Source of the DNA: Parablautia muri
GTDB taxonomy: Bacteria > Bacillota > Clostridia > Lachnospirales > Lachnospiraceae
DNA length: 64,000 nt
Direction of reading: 5' to 3'
Assembly (NCBI RefSeq): GCF_009917485.1
Contig: NZ_QZDT01000001.1
Span: 124,001 to 188,000, forward strand
Below, one piece after another: positions 35,179 through 43,900 of this stretch. The notes under the pieces were generated by a model. That model was not told the origin of the DNA and ran no database searches. It was given only the letters and a program-made list of their open reading frames with translations. The translations under genes and the position numbers were made by a program. The first letter of the stretch is position 1; each line of letters begins with the position of its first letter.

Positions 35179-36108
35179 ATGCACGCATATGAAGCAATCG
35201 AACAATCCCTGACTTTTATCGAGGAACATCTGACAAAAGAAATTTCAGCGGAAAAACTGGCAAATACTGTCGGTCTGTTCTCCTTTTATTTTCAGCGATT
35301 ATTCAAAAGGCTGGTAAACAAACCGGTTCAGGAATATGTGAAGCTACGCCGTTTGGCAAAGGTTATTGAAAATCTAAAAAATACCGACCAGAGGATTCTT
35401 GACGTTGCCCTGGACTATGGCTTTTCAAGCCACGGCAATTTTACACGGGTTTTCAAGGAAACGTATGGGATTACGCCTGAAATCTACAGGAGGGATTTGC
35501 CAATGCTCAATACATTCGCCAGGCCGGAAGTTTCCATGAATTATGTTTTAGTAGACGAGGGGGTTCCACTGGTGGCAGGAAATATCGTCCTGGAAATCCA
35601 GAGAAGGACATTGGAAAAACCGGAAATTTACCTTGGCCTGGAAACAGAAGTCCGTATCTCCGAACAAATGCCGGCTGATGAAAGCACAGGTGTAGATGTA
35701 ACAGGACAGCTTTGGAAACGTTATCACATGGAGAAGGCTTCCATCGCAGCCAATCTAAATACTGCTGTAGAAATGGGAATGTCCCATGGGGAAAGTATTG
35801 CACAAAACCTTTTCACTTATTTTGCAGGCGGCCTGGTTCAAAATATTCCGGACCGGCTGCAGGATGGTTTTGTTAAGAGAGAACTCCCGGCAGGAGAATA
35901 GATCGTTTGCAGAAACGAAGCAGAAAATTTTGAGGATTTGGTAACGGTTGCTTTAGATCAGGCCGGCAAATACCTTTTTAGTATCTGGCTGCCCCACCAC
36001 AATTTAACCACGGAGCCTCTTTCGGCAGAAAAATATTACCGTGACCTGGATGGGATGGCCTGTATGGAAATTTGGGTCAAGCCCCTGCCGCTGAAAAATA
36101 AAGGCTAA
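35179..36108 (+). pseudogene. AraC regulator with GyrI-like effector domain, one in-frame TAG
   Basis: Starts ATG after AAGGAGGTGC. The two AraC HTH units occupy residues 1-105 (AEKLANTVGLFSFYFQRLFK; ILDVALDYGFSSHGNFTRVF). An effector-binding domain follows but is cut at residue 241 by TAG 35899-35901. The same frame continues with good coding (CRNEAENFEDLVTVALDQAG to CMEIWVKPLPLKNKG) to 36108, giving about 309 residues in all. The truncated form still has the complete DNA-binding part and might work constitutively. Confidence 0.75.
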
Positions 36109-36121
36109 GGAGGAATTCAGA

Positions 36122-36550
36122 ATGGATTGGAATACGCTATATTCAAAGGAAAAATCTCCTTCAATAGAGCAAGTCACAGAATACATTAACAATTCTTTAT
36201 GGACAGATTTTAATAACCGTATTCAGTCCACCTATCGGACCAGGCCCTGGATGGAACACAGCCGTTGTTCTATGCAGGCAGGCTGGAATATTAAGTATAA
36301 AAAAGGCGGAAAGTCTCTTTGTACACTCTATCCGATGCAGGGCTATTTTATTGTTCTCGTGGTTGTAGGAAGTCGTGAATTTACGGAGGCAGAGTTTCTT
36401 ATGCCGCAATGTTCCGACTATGTACAGACAGTATTCAAAAACACAAAAACCGGAAATGGACAGAAATGGTTGATGCTGGATGTGCGGGATAGAGAAATTA
36501 TGGATGATGTATTTCGCCTTATCAATCTCAGAAAGCGTATACCATCATAG
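36122..36550 (+). CDS. DUF3788 protein
   Basis: 142 residues after AAGGAGGAATTC. The pattern with KSPSIEQVTEYINNSLW, TWMEHSRCSMQAGWNIKYKK-type centre and CTLYPMQGYFIVLVVVG is that of DUF3788, often found next to AraC or MerR regulators. Function unknown, cytoplasmic. It begins 13 bp after the AraC remnant and may be its co-transcribed partner. Confidence 0.8.
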   Translation: MDWNTLYSKEKSPSIEQVTEYINNSLWTDFNNRIQSTYRTRPWMEHSRCSMQAGWNIKYKKGGKSLCTLYPMQGYFIVLVVVGSREFTEAEFLMPQCSDYVQTVFKNTKTGNGQKWLMLDVRDREIMDDVFRLINLRKRIPS

Positions 36551-36706
36551 CAGGAATATGAAAGTTGCAGAGCCGTTTTATGACAAACTGTGGGAATAAG
36601 GTCATTATACATTCCCTATCTCTTTGCACACAAAAAGTCCGAGTATTCCGACTAAAAAGTGTTTCTATATGATATAATAAAAAAATCTTTGTGGAAGGTG
36701 GAACGT

Positions 36707-37378
36707 ATGAAAAGGAAATTATTGATTGTGGATGATGAGCAGGGAATTGTGGATATGATGAGAAGTTATTTTTCCGAAGAGTATGATGTTTTGACCGCTT
36801 ATAATGGGAAGGAAGCAATTCAAAAAGCACAGATGCAGCCGGATCTGATTCTGCTGGATATCAATATGCCCGGTATGGACGGCCTTTCCGTCTGTCGAAA
36901 CATACGAAACCATGTGACTTGTCCGATTCTTTTCCTGACAGCTCGCGTAACATCCGCAGACCAGATTGCGGGGTTTCAGGCAGGCGGGGATGACTATATT
37001 GTAAAGCCCTTTGATCTGGACGAACTGGATGCAAGAGTTGCCGCTCATCTGCGGAGGGAGCAGAGGCGGCAGAACGTTTCTGCGGTAAAGTTTTTTGGAG
37101 AGCTTGCCATCGACTATACGGCCCGCACCGTGACGGTAAACGGGGAGCCGGTGGCATTTTCCAGGCGGGAGTTTGATATCCTGGAGCTGCTTTCGCTGCA
37201 TACAGGGCAGGTGTTTGACCGGGAGCGCATTTATGAGAGCGTGTGGGGGATTGACGGGGAGGGCAGCAGCGATGTGGTTATGGAGCATGTCCGGAAAATT
37301 CGGGCAAAGCTGGCAGCCCATACATTTACCGCTTATATCGAAACAGTCTGGGGGTGCGGATACCGATGGAACGGCTGA
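36707..37378 (+). CDS. OmpR-family response regulator
   Basis: 223 residues from the ATG at 36707 after GGAAGGTGGAAC; an ATG at 36659 lies in the promoter region. Receiver domain with phospho-acceptor Asp in LILLDINMPGMDG and Lys in DDYIVKPFD. C-terminal winged helix from about 125 on (EFDILELLSLHTGQVFDRER, then VVMEHVRKIRAKL). Partner kinase overlaps by 13 bp. The likely target is the ABC operon, preceded by a tandem TTGAG repeat at 38469. Confidence 0.93.
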   Translation: MKRKLLIVDDEQGIVDMMRSYFSEEYDVLTAYNGKEAIQKAQMQPDLILLDINMPGMDGLSVCRNIRNHVTCPILFLTARVTSADQIAGFQAGGDDYIVKPFDLDELDARVAAHLRREQRRQNVSAVKFFGELAIDYTARTVTVNGEPVAFSRREFDILELLSLHTGQVFDRERIYESVWGIDGEGSSDVVMEHVRKIRAKLAAHTFTAYIETVWGCGYRWNG

Positions 37379-38472
37379 AAAATATGGGGCTGAAGCGGTG
37401 TTTTTTTCTGCTGTCCGTCTTCTGCCTGGTGACTGCGCTTCTGCTTACACTGGGAGTGTATCTGTTATGCGGAAGAATTGCAGAGAGGTATCCCCAGGGA
37501 GGGATTGCCATTGATTCCGATGGCACGGTTACAGAGCTGGCCGGGCCGGATCGGGAACAGATGCAGATTCTGGAGCTGCTGGACGGCGTCCGGCTGCTTT
37601 CGGCGGTACTGCTTCCGGCAGGCGGACTGGGCTTTGCCGGGATTCTGTTTTATCGTCTGAAGCTGAAAGTCCCCATTGAAATTTTGAAAATGGGAACCGG
37701 GCGCATCCGAAACCATGACCTGGACTTTTCCATGCCGGAGGCATCGGCAGATGAACTGGGACAGATCTGTTCCGCATTTGAGATGATGAGAAAAGAGCTT
37801 TTGGAAACAAACCGAAAGCTTTGGCAGCAGGCGGAGGAACGCAAAAGGCTCAATGCGGCCTTTGCCCATGACCTGCGCAATCCGGTGACGGTTCTGAAGG
37901 GAAGCGTGAAGCTGATGAAAGGGGGAAGGGCGGATGAACATACGCTGGAGAGGATGGAACGCTATGTGCTGAGGGTGGAACAGTATGTGGAGGCTATGAG
38001 CAGCATCCAGAGGCTGGAACAGATACAGGTGCGGCTTTGTGACACAGACGGTTCTGCCCTTCTGGAAGAACTGCAAGAGACTGCGCATCTGCTTGCGCCC
38101 GGACTTGATCTCATACTGCCCGTACCGGATCTGGGGATCGTCAGGATAGATCATGGAATCTTTTTGACCGTGGCAGAAAACCTGATCGGAAATGCGGCGC
38201 GTTTTGCCTGTCGGAAACTGGAGGTTCGCCTTACACTGACCGGACATATGCTGTGTCTTATGGTTGCAGATGACGGACCCGGCTTTCCGCCTGAACTGGT
38301 GAAGAACGGACCGAAACCCTTTGGGAAAATAGAGGAAAATGCAGAGCATTTTGGTATGGGGCTGTACAGCAGCAACCTTTTGTGCCTGAAACACGGCGGA
38401 AAACTCTGTCTGGATAACAGACCGGAAGGCGGCGGGGCGGCTGCGGCGTTTTTTAAAACTATCAAATCTTGA
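37366..38472 (+). CDS. Sensor histidine kinase
   Basis: 368 residues from the ATG at 37366. Two helices at about 8-35 and 75-100 frame a short extracellular loop of about 45 residues. HAMP follows, then HisKA with the phospho-acceptor His in AFAHDLRNPVTVLKG, and an HATPase domain with NLIGNAARFA (N box), VADDGPGFPP (G1) and GMGLYSSNLL (G2). The loop is longer than in intramembrane-sensing BceS kinases but short for ligand binding. Forms a two-component system with the preceding gene. Confidence 0.92.
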   Translation: MERLKNMGLKRCFFLLSVFCLVTALLLTLGVYLLCGRIAERYPQGGIAIDSDGTVTELAGPDREQMQILELLDGVRLLSAVLLPAGGLGFAGILFYRLKLKVPIEILKMGTGRIRNHDLDFSMPEASADELGQICSAFEMMRKELLETNRKLWQQAEERKRLNAAFAHDLRNPVTVLKGSVKLMKGGRADEHTLERMERYVLRVEQYVEAMSSIQRLEQIQVRLCDTDGSALLEELQETAHLLAPGLDLILPVPDLGIVRIDHGIFLTVAENLIGNAARFACRKLEVRLTLTGHMLCLMVADDGPGFPPELVKNGPKPFGKIEENAEHFGMGLYSSNLLCLKHGGKLCLDNRPEGGGAAAAFFKTIKS

Positions 38473-38484
38473 GCGTTTCTTGAG
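38469..38484 (+). promoter_or_regulatory. Tandem TTGAG repeat, likely response-regulator site
   Basis: TTGAG at 38469-38473 and again at 38480-38484, 11 bp apart (one helical turn), as expected for an OmpR-family dimer. It overlaps the kinase stop and lies about 96-111 bp before the ABC gene. A TTGTCC at 38487 may be the -35 box. Confidence 0.5.
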
Positions 38485-38579
38485 ATTTGTCCATTACACT
38501 CTTTTTACAGCATAAAGCATGCATACAGGCAGTCCCTGTCTATGCAGATGCAAAATGATGATAAGGAGAGTGTATTTTT

Positions 38580-39254
38580 ATGAAAATTGAAGCAAATGGG
38601 CTTTCAAAAATTTATGGGGAGGGGGAAAGCCGGGTAACGGCGCTGGACCGGGCTTCGTTTCAGATCATGCCGGGTGATTTTATTTCGATCACAGGCCCGT
38701 CAGGAAGTGGGAAAAGTACCCTGCTCCATCTGTTATCCGGACTGGATCAGCCGATGTCTGGCCGGCTGACTTATGACGGTCAGGATATTTACAGCCTTTC
38801 TGACCGGGAACGGTCTGCACTGCGCCGCAGGAGCATCGGTTTTGTCTTTCAGCAGTTTCACCTGCTTCCGGTTTTGACTGCGTGGGAAAATATCCTGATG
38901 CCTTTGCTTCTTGACAAAAAGCAGCCGGATGAGGCGTATCTGGAACAGCTCACGCAACTGCTTGGGATCGGCAGCAGGCTGACCCATCTGCCCCATGAGC
39001 TTTCCGGCGGGCAGCAGCAGAGGGTGGCCATTGCCCGTGCGCTGATTGCACAGCCGGACGTGATCTTCGCGGACGAGCCTACGGGAAATCTGGACAGCAG
39101 AAGCGGAGGGGAAGTGATGGAAATGCTCAGGGCAGTACATGAAAAAATGGGAAAAACGCTGGTTATCATCACCCATGACAATCGCGTGGCTGGAATGGCC
39201 GACCGGCGGTTTTCCATTGTGGACGGCATGCTGACGGAGGTGGGCGGAAGATGA
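38580..39254 (+). CDS. ABC transporter ATP-binding protein (MacB/LolD type)
   Basis: 224 residues. Walker A GPSGSGKST, signature LSGGQQQRVAIA, Walker B VIFADEPTGNLD, and His in VIITHDNR. This is the LolD/MacB/BceA class that works with FtsX-like permeases. It overlaps the permease by 4 bp (ATGA) and has an AAGGAGAG site. Co-regulated with the upstream two-component system by inference. Confidence 0.93.
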   Translation: MKIEANGLSKIYGEGESRVTALDRASFQIMPGDFISITGPSGSGKSTLLHLLSGLDQPMSGRLTYDGQDIYSLSDRERSALRRRSIGFVFQQFHLLPVLTAWENILMPLLLDKKQPDEAYLEQLTQLLGIGSRLTHLPHELSGGQQQRVAIARALIAQPDVIFADEPTGNLDSRSGGEVMEMLRAVHEKMGKTLVIITHDNRVAGMADRRFSIVDGMLTEVGGR

Positions 39255-41755
39255 AAAGCTATCTTACTCTGGCGCTTAAGGAAGTGATTTCACAGAAACT
39301 GACTTCTTTTCTGATCCTCATTGCGGTGATTTTGTCCACCATGATGACCACTGCGGCAGGACAGTCCGTCGGCGTCCTCTCTGCCATGCGTCAGCAGCAG
39401 GCAGTCGCCATCGGCGGGGACCGCTACGCAACCTTTGTGCAGCTTACGGAAGAAAAGGCACGGATACTGGAGAATGATTCCCGTCTGTCCTACACTGGCC
39501 GTTCTGTCCCGCTGGGGGATCATGAGTTGAATGACCATCTTTCCCTGGATCTGGCGGAATACTGGAACGGCGGGATTGCCGCCTGGCCCACATACTCCCG
39601 TCTGGTGGAGGGGAGGCTGCCCGAAGCTCCTATGGAACTGGCCCTGCCGGAAGACGCCCTGCAGTTTCTGGGATTTAACGGGAAGATTGGGGATACCATC
39701 AGCCTTTCCCTTTCCAAAGCTCTTCGCCATGGAATTGTGGTGGATGCTTTTGATTATACGGCTGCGTTTACTCTGGTGGGAATCACGGAGAGTAACTTCC
39801 TTGGCTATACCGGAGGCCATATCCTGAGCCTTGCCGGACAGGGGACGGCAGAGGCGGTTCTTCCCCCGGAGTATCTCTATTATAGTATGGATATCCGTAC
39901 CAAAAATCCTAAGAACTTTCAGGCTGTGATGGATGACCTCTGCGAAAAGCTGGAGATTCATGAGCTAGACACTCTTTACAATATCCCCCTTTTGAATGCG
40001 CTCGGCATTTCTTACCGTTCGGAGGCGGCTGATTCGGAATTGGCTATGGATGATGCGGGTTTTTCCTGGCTGGTGTTCGCGGGGGTAGTGGTCGTTGCCC
40101 TGATTCTGCTGGCGGCCGGGCTGGTGGTCTATAATATTCTGAAAATCGCCGTTTCTGGAAGGATCGGGCAGTATGGTACGCTCAGGGCCATCGGTGCAGA
40201 GAAAGGGCAGCTGTATCGTGTGGTTGCTGCTGAGATCTTGCTGTTGTGTATGGCAGGGATTCCCGCTGGCCTGCTGCTTGGCTGTCTGTCCGCAAAGGGG
40301 ATTCTGACCGCGGCATTAAATCAGCTTTCGCCGGAGATGTTTCTGGCAGGAAGCAGAGAACAGCTCCAGGCTTTGATAGACGCCAACAGTACGGGGAAAT
40401 GGGAATATCTGCTGGTCAGTGCCTTTGTAACTCTGGCATTTACATTTCTGGCTGCAGCTCCGGCGGCCCGGTTTGCGGCCAGAGTGTCACCGGTCACGGC
40501 TATGACAGGAACAAAGGGACAGGTGAAACGTAAGAAACGGAAGATCAAACAGATCCGGAACTTTGAACGGTATTATGCCAGACTGAATCTGAGCCGCAGT
40601 AAAGGTCGGACAGCGGTAACCGTCCTGTCCCTGGTCATGAGCATTACCGTCTTTATCACGCTGCAGAGTTTTCTGTCGCTGCTTGGCGTATCCGGCTCGT
40701 TATCCGAACACCTGGGGGATTATTCCATCGTCAATCAGTACGAGGGTATCTCACCGGAGGAGAAAAAAGCGCTGGAGCTGGGAGAAAATGTGGATTACGT
40801 GGCGGCTCAGCAGTTTTCCCTCTATGAGCTGGATGAGCAGAACCGGCCCATGGGGATTGACACCGATATTGTGCTGGGGGTTGGCGAAACCTTTCAGATA
40901 TTCGGATTCAATGACTGCTGGATGGATCATGAATTCGCTTCCAGGCTGACAAAAGAGCAGCTTGACATGCTGAAAGCAGGGGAGGGGTGCGTGATCCGCA
41001 ATCCCATCCCCATGGAGATTGATGGGGTTTCCTTCGGAACGACCCATGTGGAAGAAGGGAGCACGGTCACTGTGTCCGGGAAAAAGCTCCCGGTACTATT
41101 GTCCATGAGCGGCTATGACGGTTATTTCAGCGTGGGAAACAACGGATTTGTAAACGGTGTTCAGGTTCTGGTCAGCGACCGGATCTATTCTGGTCTTACA
41201 GGAACGGATACCTATGCGGAACTATGTCCGGGACTGAAAGACGGCGCTGACCGAACCGCTTTCAATCAGGTGCTGGAAGAACTTGGCCAGCGGATACCAG
41301 GGACAGCTACGGTATCCTATGAAGAGACGGATCGCCAGTATGAGGAAAGCGAAGCCCAGATCCGGTTTCTGGCCTGGGGATTGATTCTGTTCATCGGTCT
41401 GATCGGGATATTGAACATCATCAATACGGTGTACACCAATATCCATACCCGGATCATGGAGATCGGGATACAGCGTGCTGTGGGTATGAGTGTGGGAAGT
41501 CTGTTCCGGGTGTTCTTGTGGGAAGGATTTTATTATGGCAGGAACGCGGCGGTAATCGGAAGTATCGCCGGATATCTGGGTACCGTATTTGTGGAGGCCG
41601 GGGCAACGGATACCATCCGGCTGACAGCAGTTCCTGTAATTCCGATAGCCTGTGCATCGCTCCTTTCCATCGGGGCATGTATTCTGGCAACCTGTATTCC
41701 ACTCCGGAAGATCAGCAGGATGAGCATTGTGGATTCCATTGAACTTGTGGAATAA
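39251..41755 (+). CDS. FtsX-like ABC permease
   Basis: 834 residues. N-terminal helix at 18-38, a large extracellular domain, helices at about 275-300, 325-350 and 388-408, then a second unit starting about 455 (TAVTVLSLVMSITVFITLQS), a second extracellular part and three final helices with IGIQRAVGMS and the C-terminal ..SIVDSIELVE. Two FtsX domains in one chain is typical of antimicrobial-peptide or lipid export ABC systems. Whether it exports a peptide, lipid or drug cannot be told. Confidence 0.9.
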   Translation: MKSYLTLALKEVISQKLTSFLILIAVILSTMMTTAAGQSVGVLSAMRQQQAVAIGGDRYATFVQLTEEKARILENDSRLSYTGRSVPLGDHELNDHLSLDLAEYWNGGIAAWPTYSRLVEGRLPEAPMELALPEDALQFLGFNGKIGDTISLSLSKALRHGIVVDAFDYTAAFTLVGITESNFLGYTGGHILSLAGQGTAEAVLPPEYLYYSMDIRTKNPKNFQAVMDDLCEKLEIHELDTLYNIPLLNALGISYRSEAADSELAMDDAGFSWLVFAGVVVVALILLAAGLVVYNILKIAVSGRIGQYGTLRAIGAEKGQLYRVVAAEILLLCMAGIPAGLLLGCLSAKGILTAALNQLSPEMFLAGSREQLQALIDANSTGKWEYLLVSAFVTLAFTFLAAAPAARFAARVSPVTAMTGTKGQVKRKKRKIKQIRNFERYYARLNLSRSKGRTAVTVLSLVMSITVFITLQSFLSLLGVSGSLSEHLGDYSIVNQYEGISPEEKKALELGENVDYVAAQQFSLYELDEQNRPMGIDTDIVLGVGETFQIFGFNDCWMDHEFASRLTKEQLDMLKAGEGCVIRNPIPMEIDGVSFGTTHVEEGSTVTVSGKKLPVLLSMSGYDGYFSVGNNGFVNGVQVLVSDRIYSGLTGTDTYAELCPGLKDGADRTAFNQVLEELGQRIPGTATVSYEETDRQYEESEAQIRFLAWGLILFIGLIGILNIINTVYTNIHTRIMEIGIQRAVGMSVGSLFRVFLWEGFYYGRNAAVIGSIAGYLGTVFVEAGATDTIRLTAVPVIPIACASLLSIGACILATCIPLRKISRMSIVDSIELVE

Positions 41756-41767
41756 GAACCCGGAGTC

Positions 41768-41796
41768 TTCTCAAAATCGGTCAACAGGGTGATAAT
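41768..41796 (+). promoter_or_regulatory. Promoter-like motif with AAAATCGGTCAA, copy 1
   Basis: TTCTCA (41768-41773), 17-bp spacer containing AAATCGGTCAA, GATAAT (41791-41796). Same layout as the copies at 58847 and 63477. Here it precedes a truncated acetyltransferase fragment. Confidence 0.55.
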
Positions 41797-41798
41797 AG

Positions 41799-42128
41799 AA
41801 GTACGTTTTCCGGCTTTTTAACCGCAGAGGGTATAAGGAAGAGAATCTCCGGTTTTATCTGTGCGAGATGGATGGAAAACCGGTATCTACAGCATCTACA
41901 ATCCGGACAGGGGATACGGCGTCTTTGGAATTTGTTTCCACCTTACAGGAATACCGCAGGAGGAAAGCAGCAATTTCGTTATGCTCACAGGCACTTGGGG
42001 AGCTTTTTGAAAACGGAATAAGGGCAGTTACGCTCAGCGGTTCGGAGGAGGCCGTTGAACTCTACAGAAAACTGGGGTTCCATGACTGTTTCCATAACAT
42101 TATCATGCAGTATGATATCCCTATATAA
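41799..42128 (+). pseudogene. GNAT acetyltransferase, N-terminally truncated
   Basis: Open frame from 41799 with no early start; coding similarity begins GYKEENLRFYLCEMDGKPVS and ends with EEAVELYRKLGFHDCFHN. The acetyl-CoA loop reads EYRRRKAAISLCSQAL, lacking the usual Gly-rich form. A shorter protein from ATG 41868 (86 residues) is possible but would miss half the fold. Confidence 0.6.
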
Positions 42129-42163
42129 GAAAGTCAGTACTTGAAAGGATGTGGAGATAATAA

Positions 42164-42271
42164 ATGAAAGTCATTTTTATGGGAACACCGCAATTTTCTG
42201 TGGAGATACTGGAAGCTCTGATTATGGCAGGGCATCAGGTTTGTCTTGTCGTAACCCAGCCGGATAAATAG
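42164..42271 (+). pseudogene. fmt: 5' fragment of fmt (methionyl-tRNA formyltransferase)
   Basis: 35 codons, [20 protein letters not shown] then [14 protein letters not shown] and TAG. This is the unmistakable start of Fmt (about 310 residues), which formylates initiator tRNA. The remaining 90 percent is absent. It has a GTGGAGATAATAA ribosome site, so a short peptide could still be made. Confidence 0.8.
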
Positions 42272-42392
42272 ATGTGCAATGCTTCTCTGCTGCCAAAATG
42301 TGGGGCGCCGCATTACCACAAATGCCAGGTATCTGCTGCGCATGGCGGGAATTCTTAAATAAAAGATATTGATAAAAGGTGGTCTGACAGAG

Positions 42393-43609
42393 ATGAAAAA
42401 CATGGGAAAACAAAAACTGTTTATTGCTGCAGGTGTCCTTCTTTTTATAGTGTCCGGATGCGGCAAAAAGGCAGAGGAAAATCAGAAGATACTGCAATAT
42501 GCAGAAGTCAGAGAAGAATATTCGGAAAAGGAACAAATGGGAGAAAACCGTGATTCCGATGGAGAATCCATTGCAGAGCTTTATCGTGATATTTATGAAC
42601 AGGCAGTAGAAATGGGAACGGTTGGAGAGCTGGAAGTGACAAGACGCATGGTTGAACGGATTGGAGAACATGGTTATGCTGTGGTGGACGAAGAAAATCA
42701 GATTGACATAGTAGGTTCGGAACAGGTTTTACGCTTTTGCAGATCCGTAGAGGAAGCGTAGGATGACAAACTTACCATAATCGCAGTCACCAGCTCCGGC
42801 GGATTTATAAAGTATGACCTTCATACAGCAGAGGGAGCAGTAAACGTAACCAGAGGATATTATCAGTATAGCAATGGGATTCTGAAAAACTTTAGTACCG
42901 TAAGCTATCCGGCAGAATCGTGGGAATATACGGAAGAAGGCTACCTGCTGTTTGAGGGAAGTTATTTTTCCGAAAGCTATTATGTGCTTTCCCTCAGTGA
43001 TGAACCGGAACATACGGCGCTGAGGGTTGAGCCGCTGGATGAAACGTGCAGGGGATTAAACCGACAGTATTTGCTGCTGGTAGGGTATGGGGGAAATAAT
43101 CTTTTCCTTACGGACTGGAGTGAACAGGATTTTGGGAATCTGGATTTTTATGATTTATTCGACAGGTTCTACCCGGATATCTATAAGCAGTCGATTCCTT
43201 TTACGCAGGATGATGATTTAGATGCCGGGACCGTTTACAGGATACCGGCAGATGTATTTGAACATGTCATTGAGCGGCATTTGCAAATCGATCACGAGGA
43301 GCTGCAGAGGAAGGCCGCCTATATCCCGGAGGATCAGACTTATGAATACAGGCCGAGAGGGTTTTATGAGGTTGAATATCCGGATATCCCATATCCGGAG
43401 GTGGTCAGTTATACGGAAAATGATGACGGAACGTTAACTCTGACTGTGAATGCTGTACCCACAAAACCGTGGTCCGTCCCCTTGACGATTGAGGTTTTCA
43501 GTATATATCCAATCAGATTATTTTTCCGGAGGGTGGCTGTGAGCTGTGGTGGCATTCGGACCGGCTGACAGAGGACTAGTGGAAGGAAGTATATGGAGGG
43601 GATGATTAG
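42393..43609 (+). pseudogene. Lipoprotein with two in-frame TAG and a frameshift
   Basis: Start ATG 42393 (AAAGGTGG site); lipobox FIVSGCGKK. The protein runs in one frame to 43490 except for TAG at 42759 (VEEA-stop-DDKLTI). Downstream coding is well kept (TAEGAVNVTRGYYQYSNGIL; QYLLLVGYGGNNLFLTDWSE). Near 43500 an extra base shifts the frame to NQIIFPEGGCELWWHSDRLT, followed by TED-TAG (43577)-WKEVYGGDD and the final stop at 43609. The intact form would be a 400-residue lipoprotein, possibly of the DUF6070 type. The next gene starts immediately after. Confidence 0.7.
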
Positions 43610-43870
43610 TTGGAAGATTTAAAGCAGTTGTTCAGAAAGGGAGGTTTCTTGCTTATCCTGTTATGTTTGACAGTGGCAACCGGGAGCTTCTTTACAGGCT
43701 TCAAGGAGGACAAAGGCCGAAAGCAGCCGGAAGAATCCCAGGAACCGGCTATGGAGATTTCCAGAAACGCCGCCACAGACAATACCGGGGCAGCAGACAA
43801 AGGAGAAGAATCACAGGAATCTCTGTCATCACCATCCGTTTACCAGGCTCAAATCATCTTCCAAAAGTAG
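43610..43870 (+). CDS. Small membrane-anchored protein
   Basis: 86 residues from a TTG directly after the stop of the preceding lipoprotein frame, with GGAGGGGATG as ribosome site. One helix at about 13-30 (FLLILLCLTVATGSFF), then a low-complexity, Glu/Ser-rich tail outside. No family recognised. The tight linkage suggests it was the partner of the broken lipoprotein. Confidence 0.55.
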   Translation: MEDLKQLFRKGGFLLILLCLTVATGSFFTGFKEDKGRKQPEESQEPAMEISRNAATDNTGAADKGEESQESLSSPSVYQAQIIFQK

Positions 43871-43900
43871 GATTCTGCTCATATTTTTCACCATTCCTTT

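Noticed and set aside
37465-38394. Minus-strand open frame of 309 codons opposite the histidine kinase
   Set aside because: It is a shadow of the kinase coding frame with no domain, no ribosome site and Cys/His/Gln-rich noise composition.
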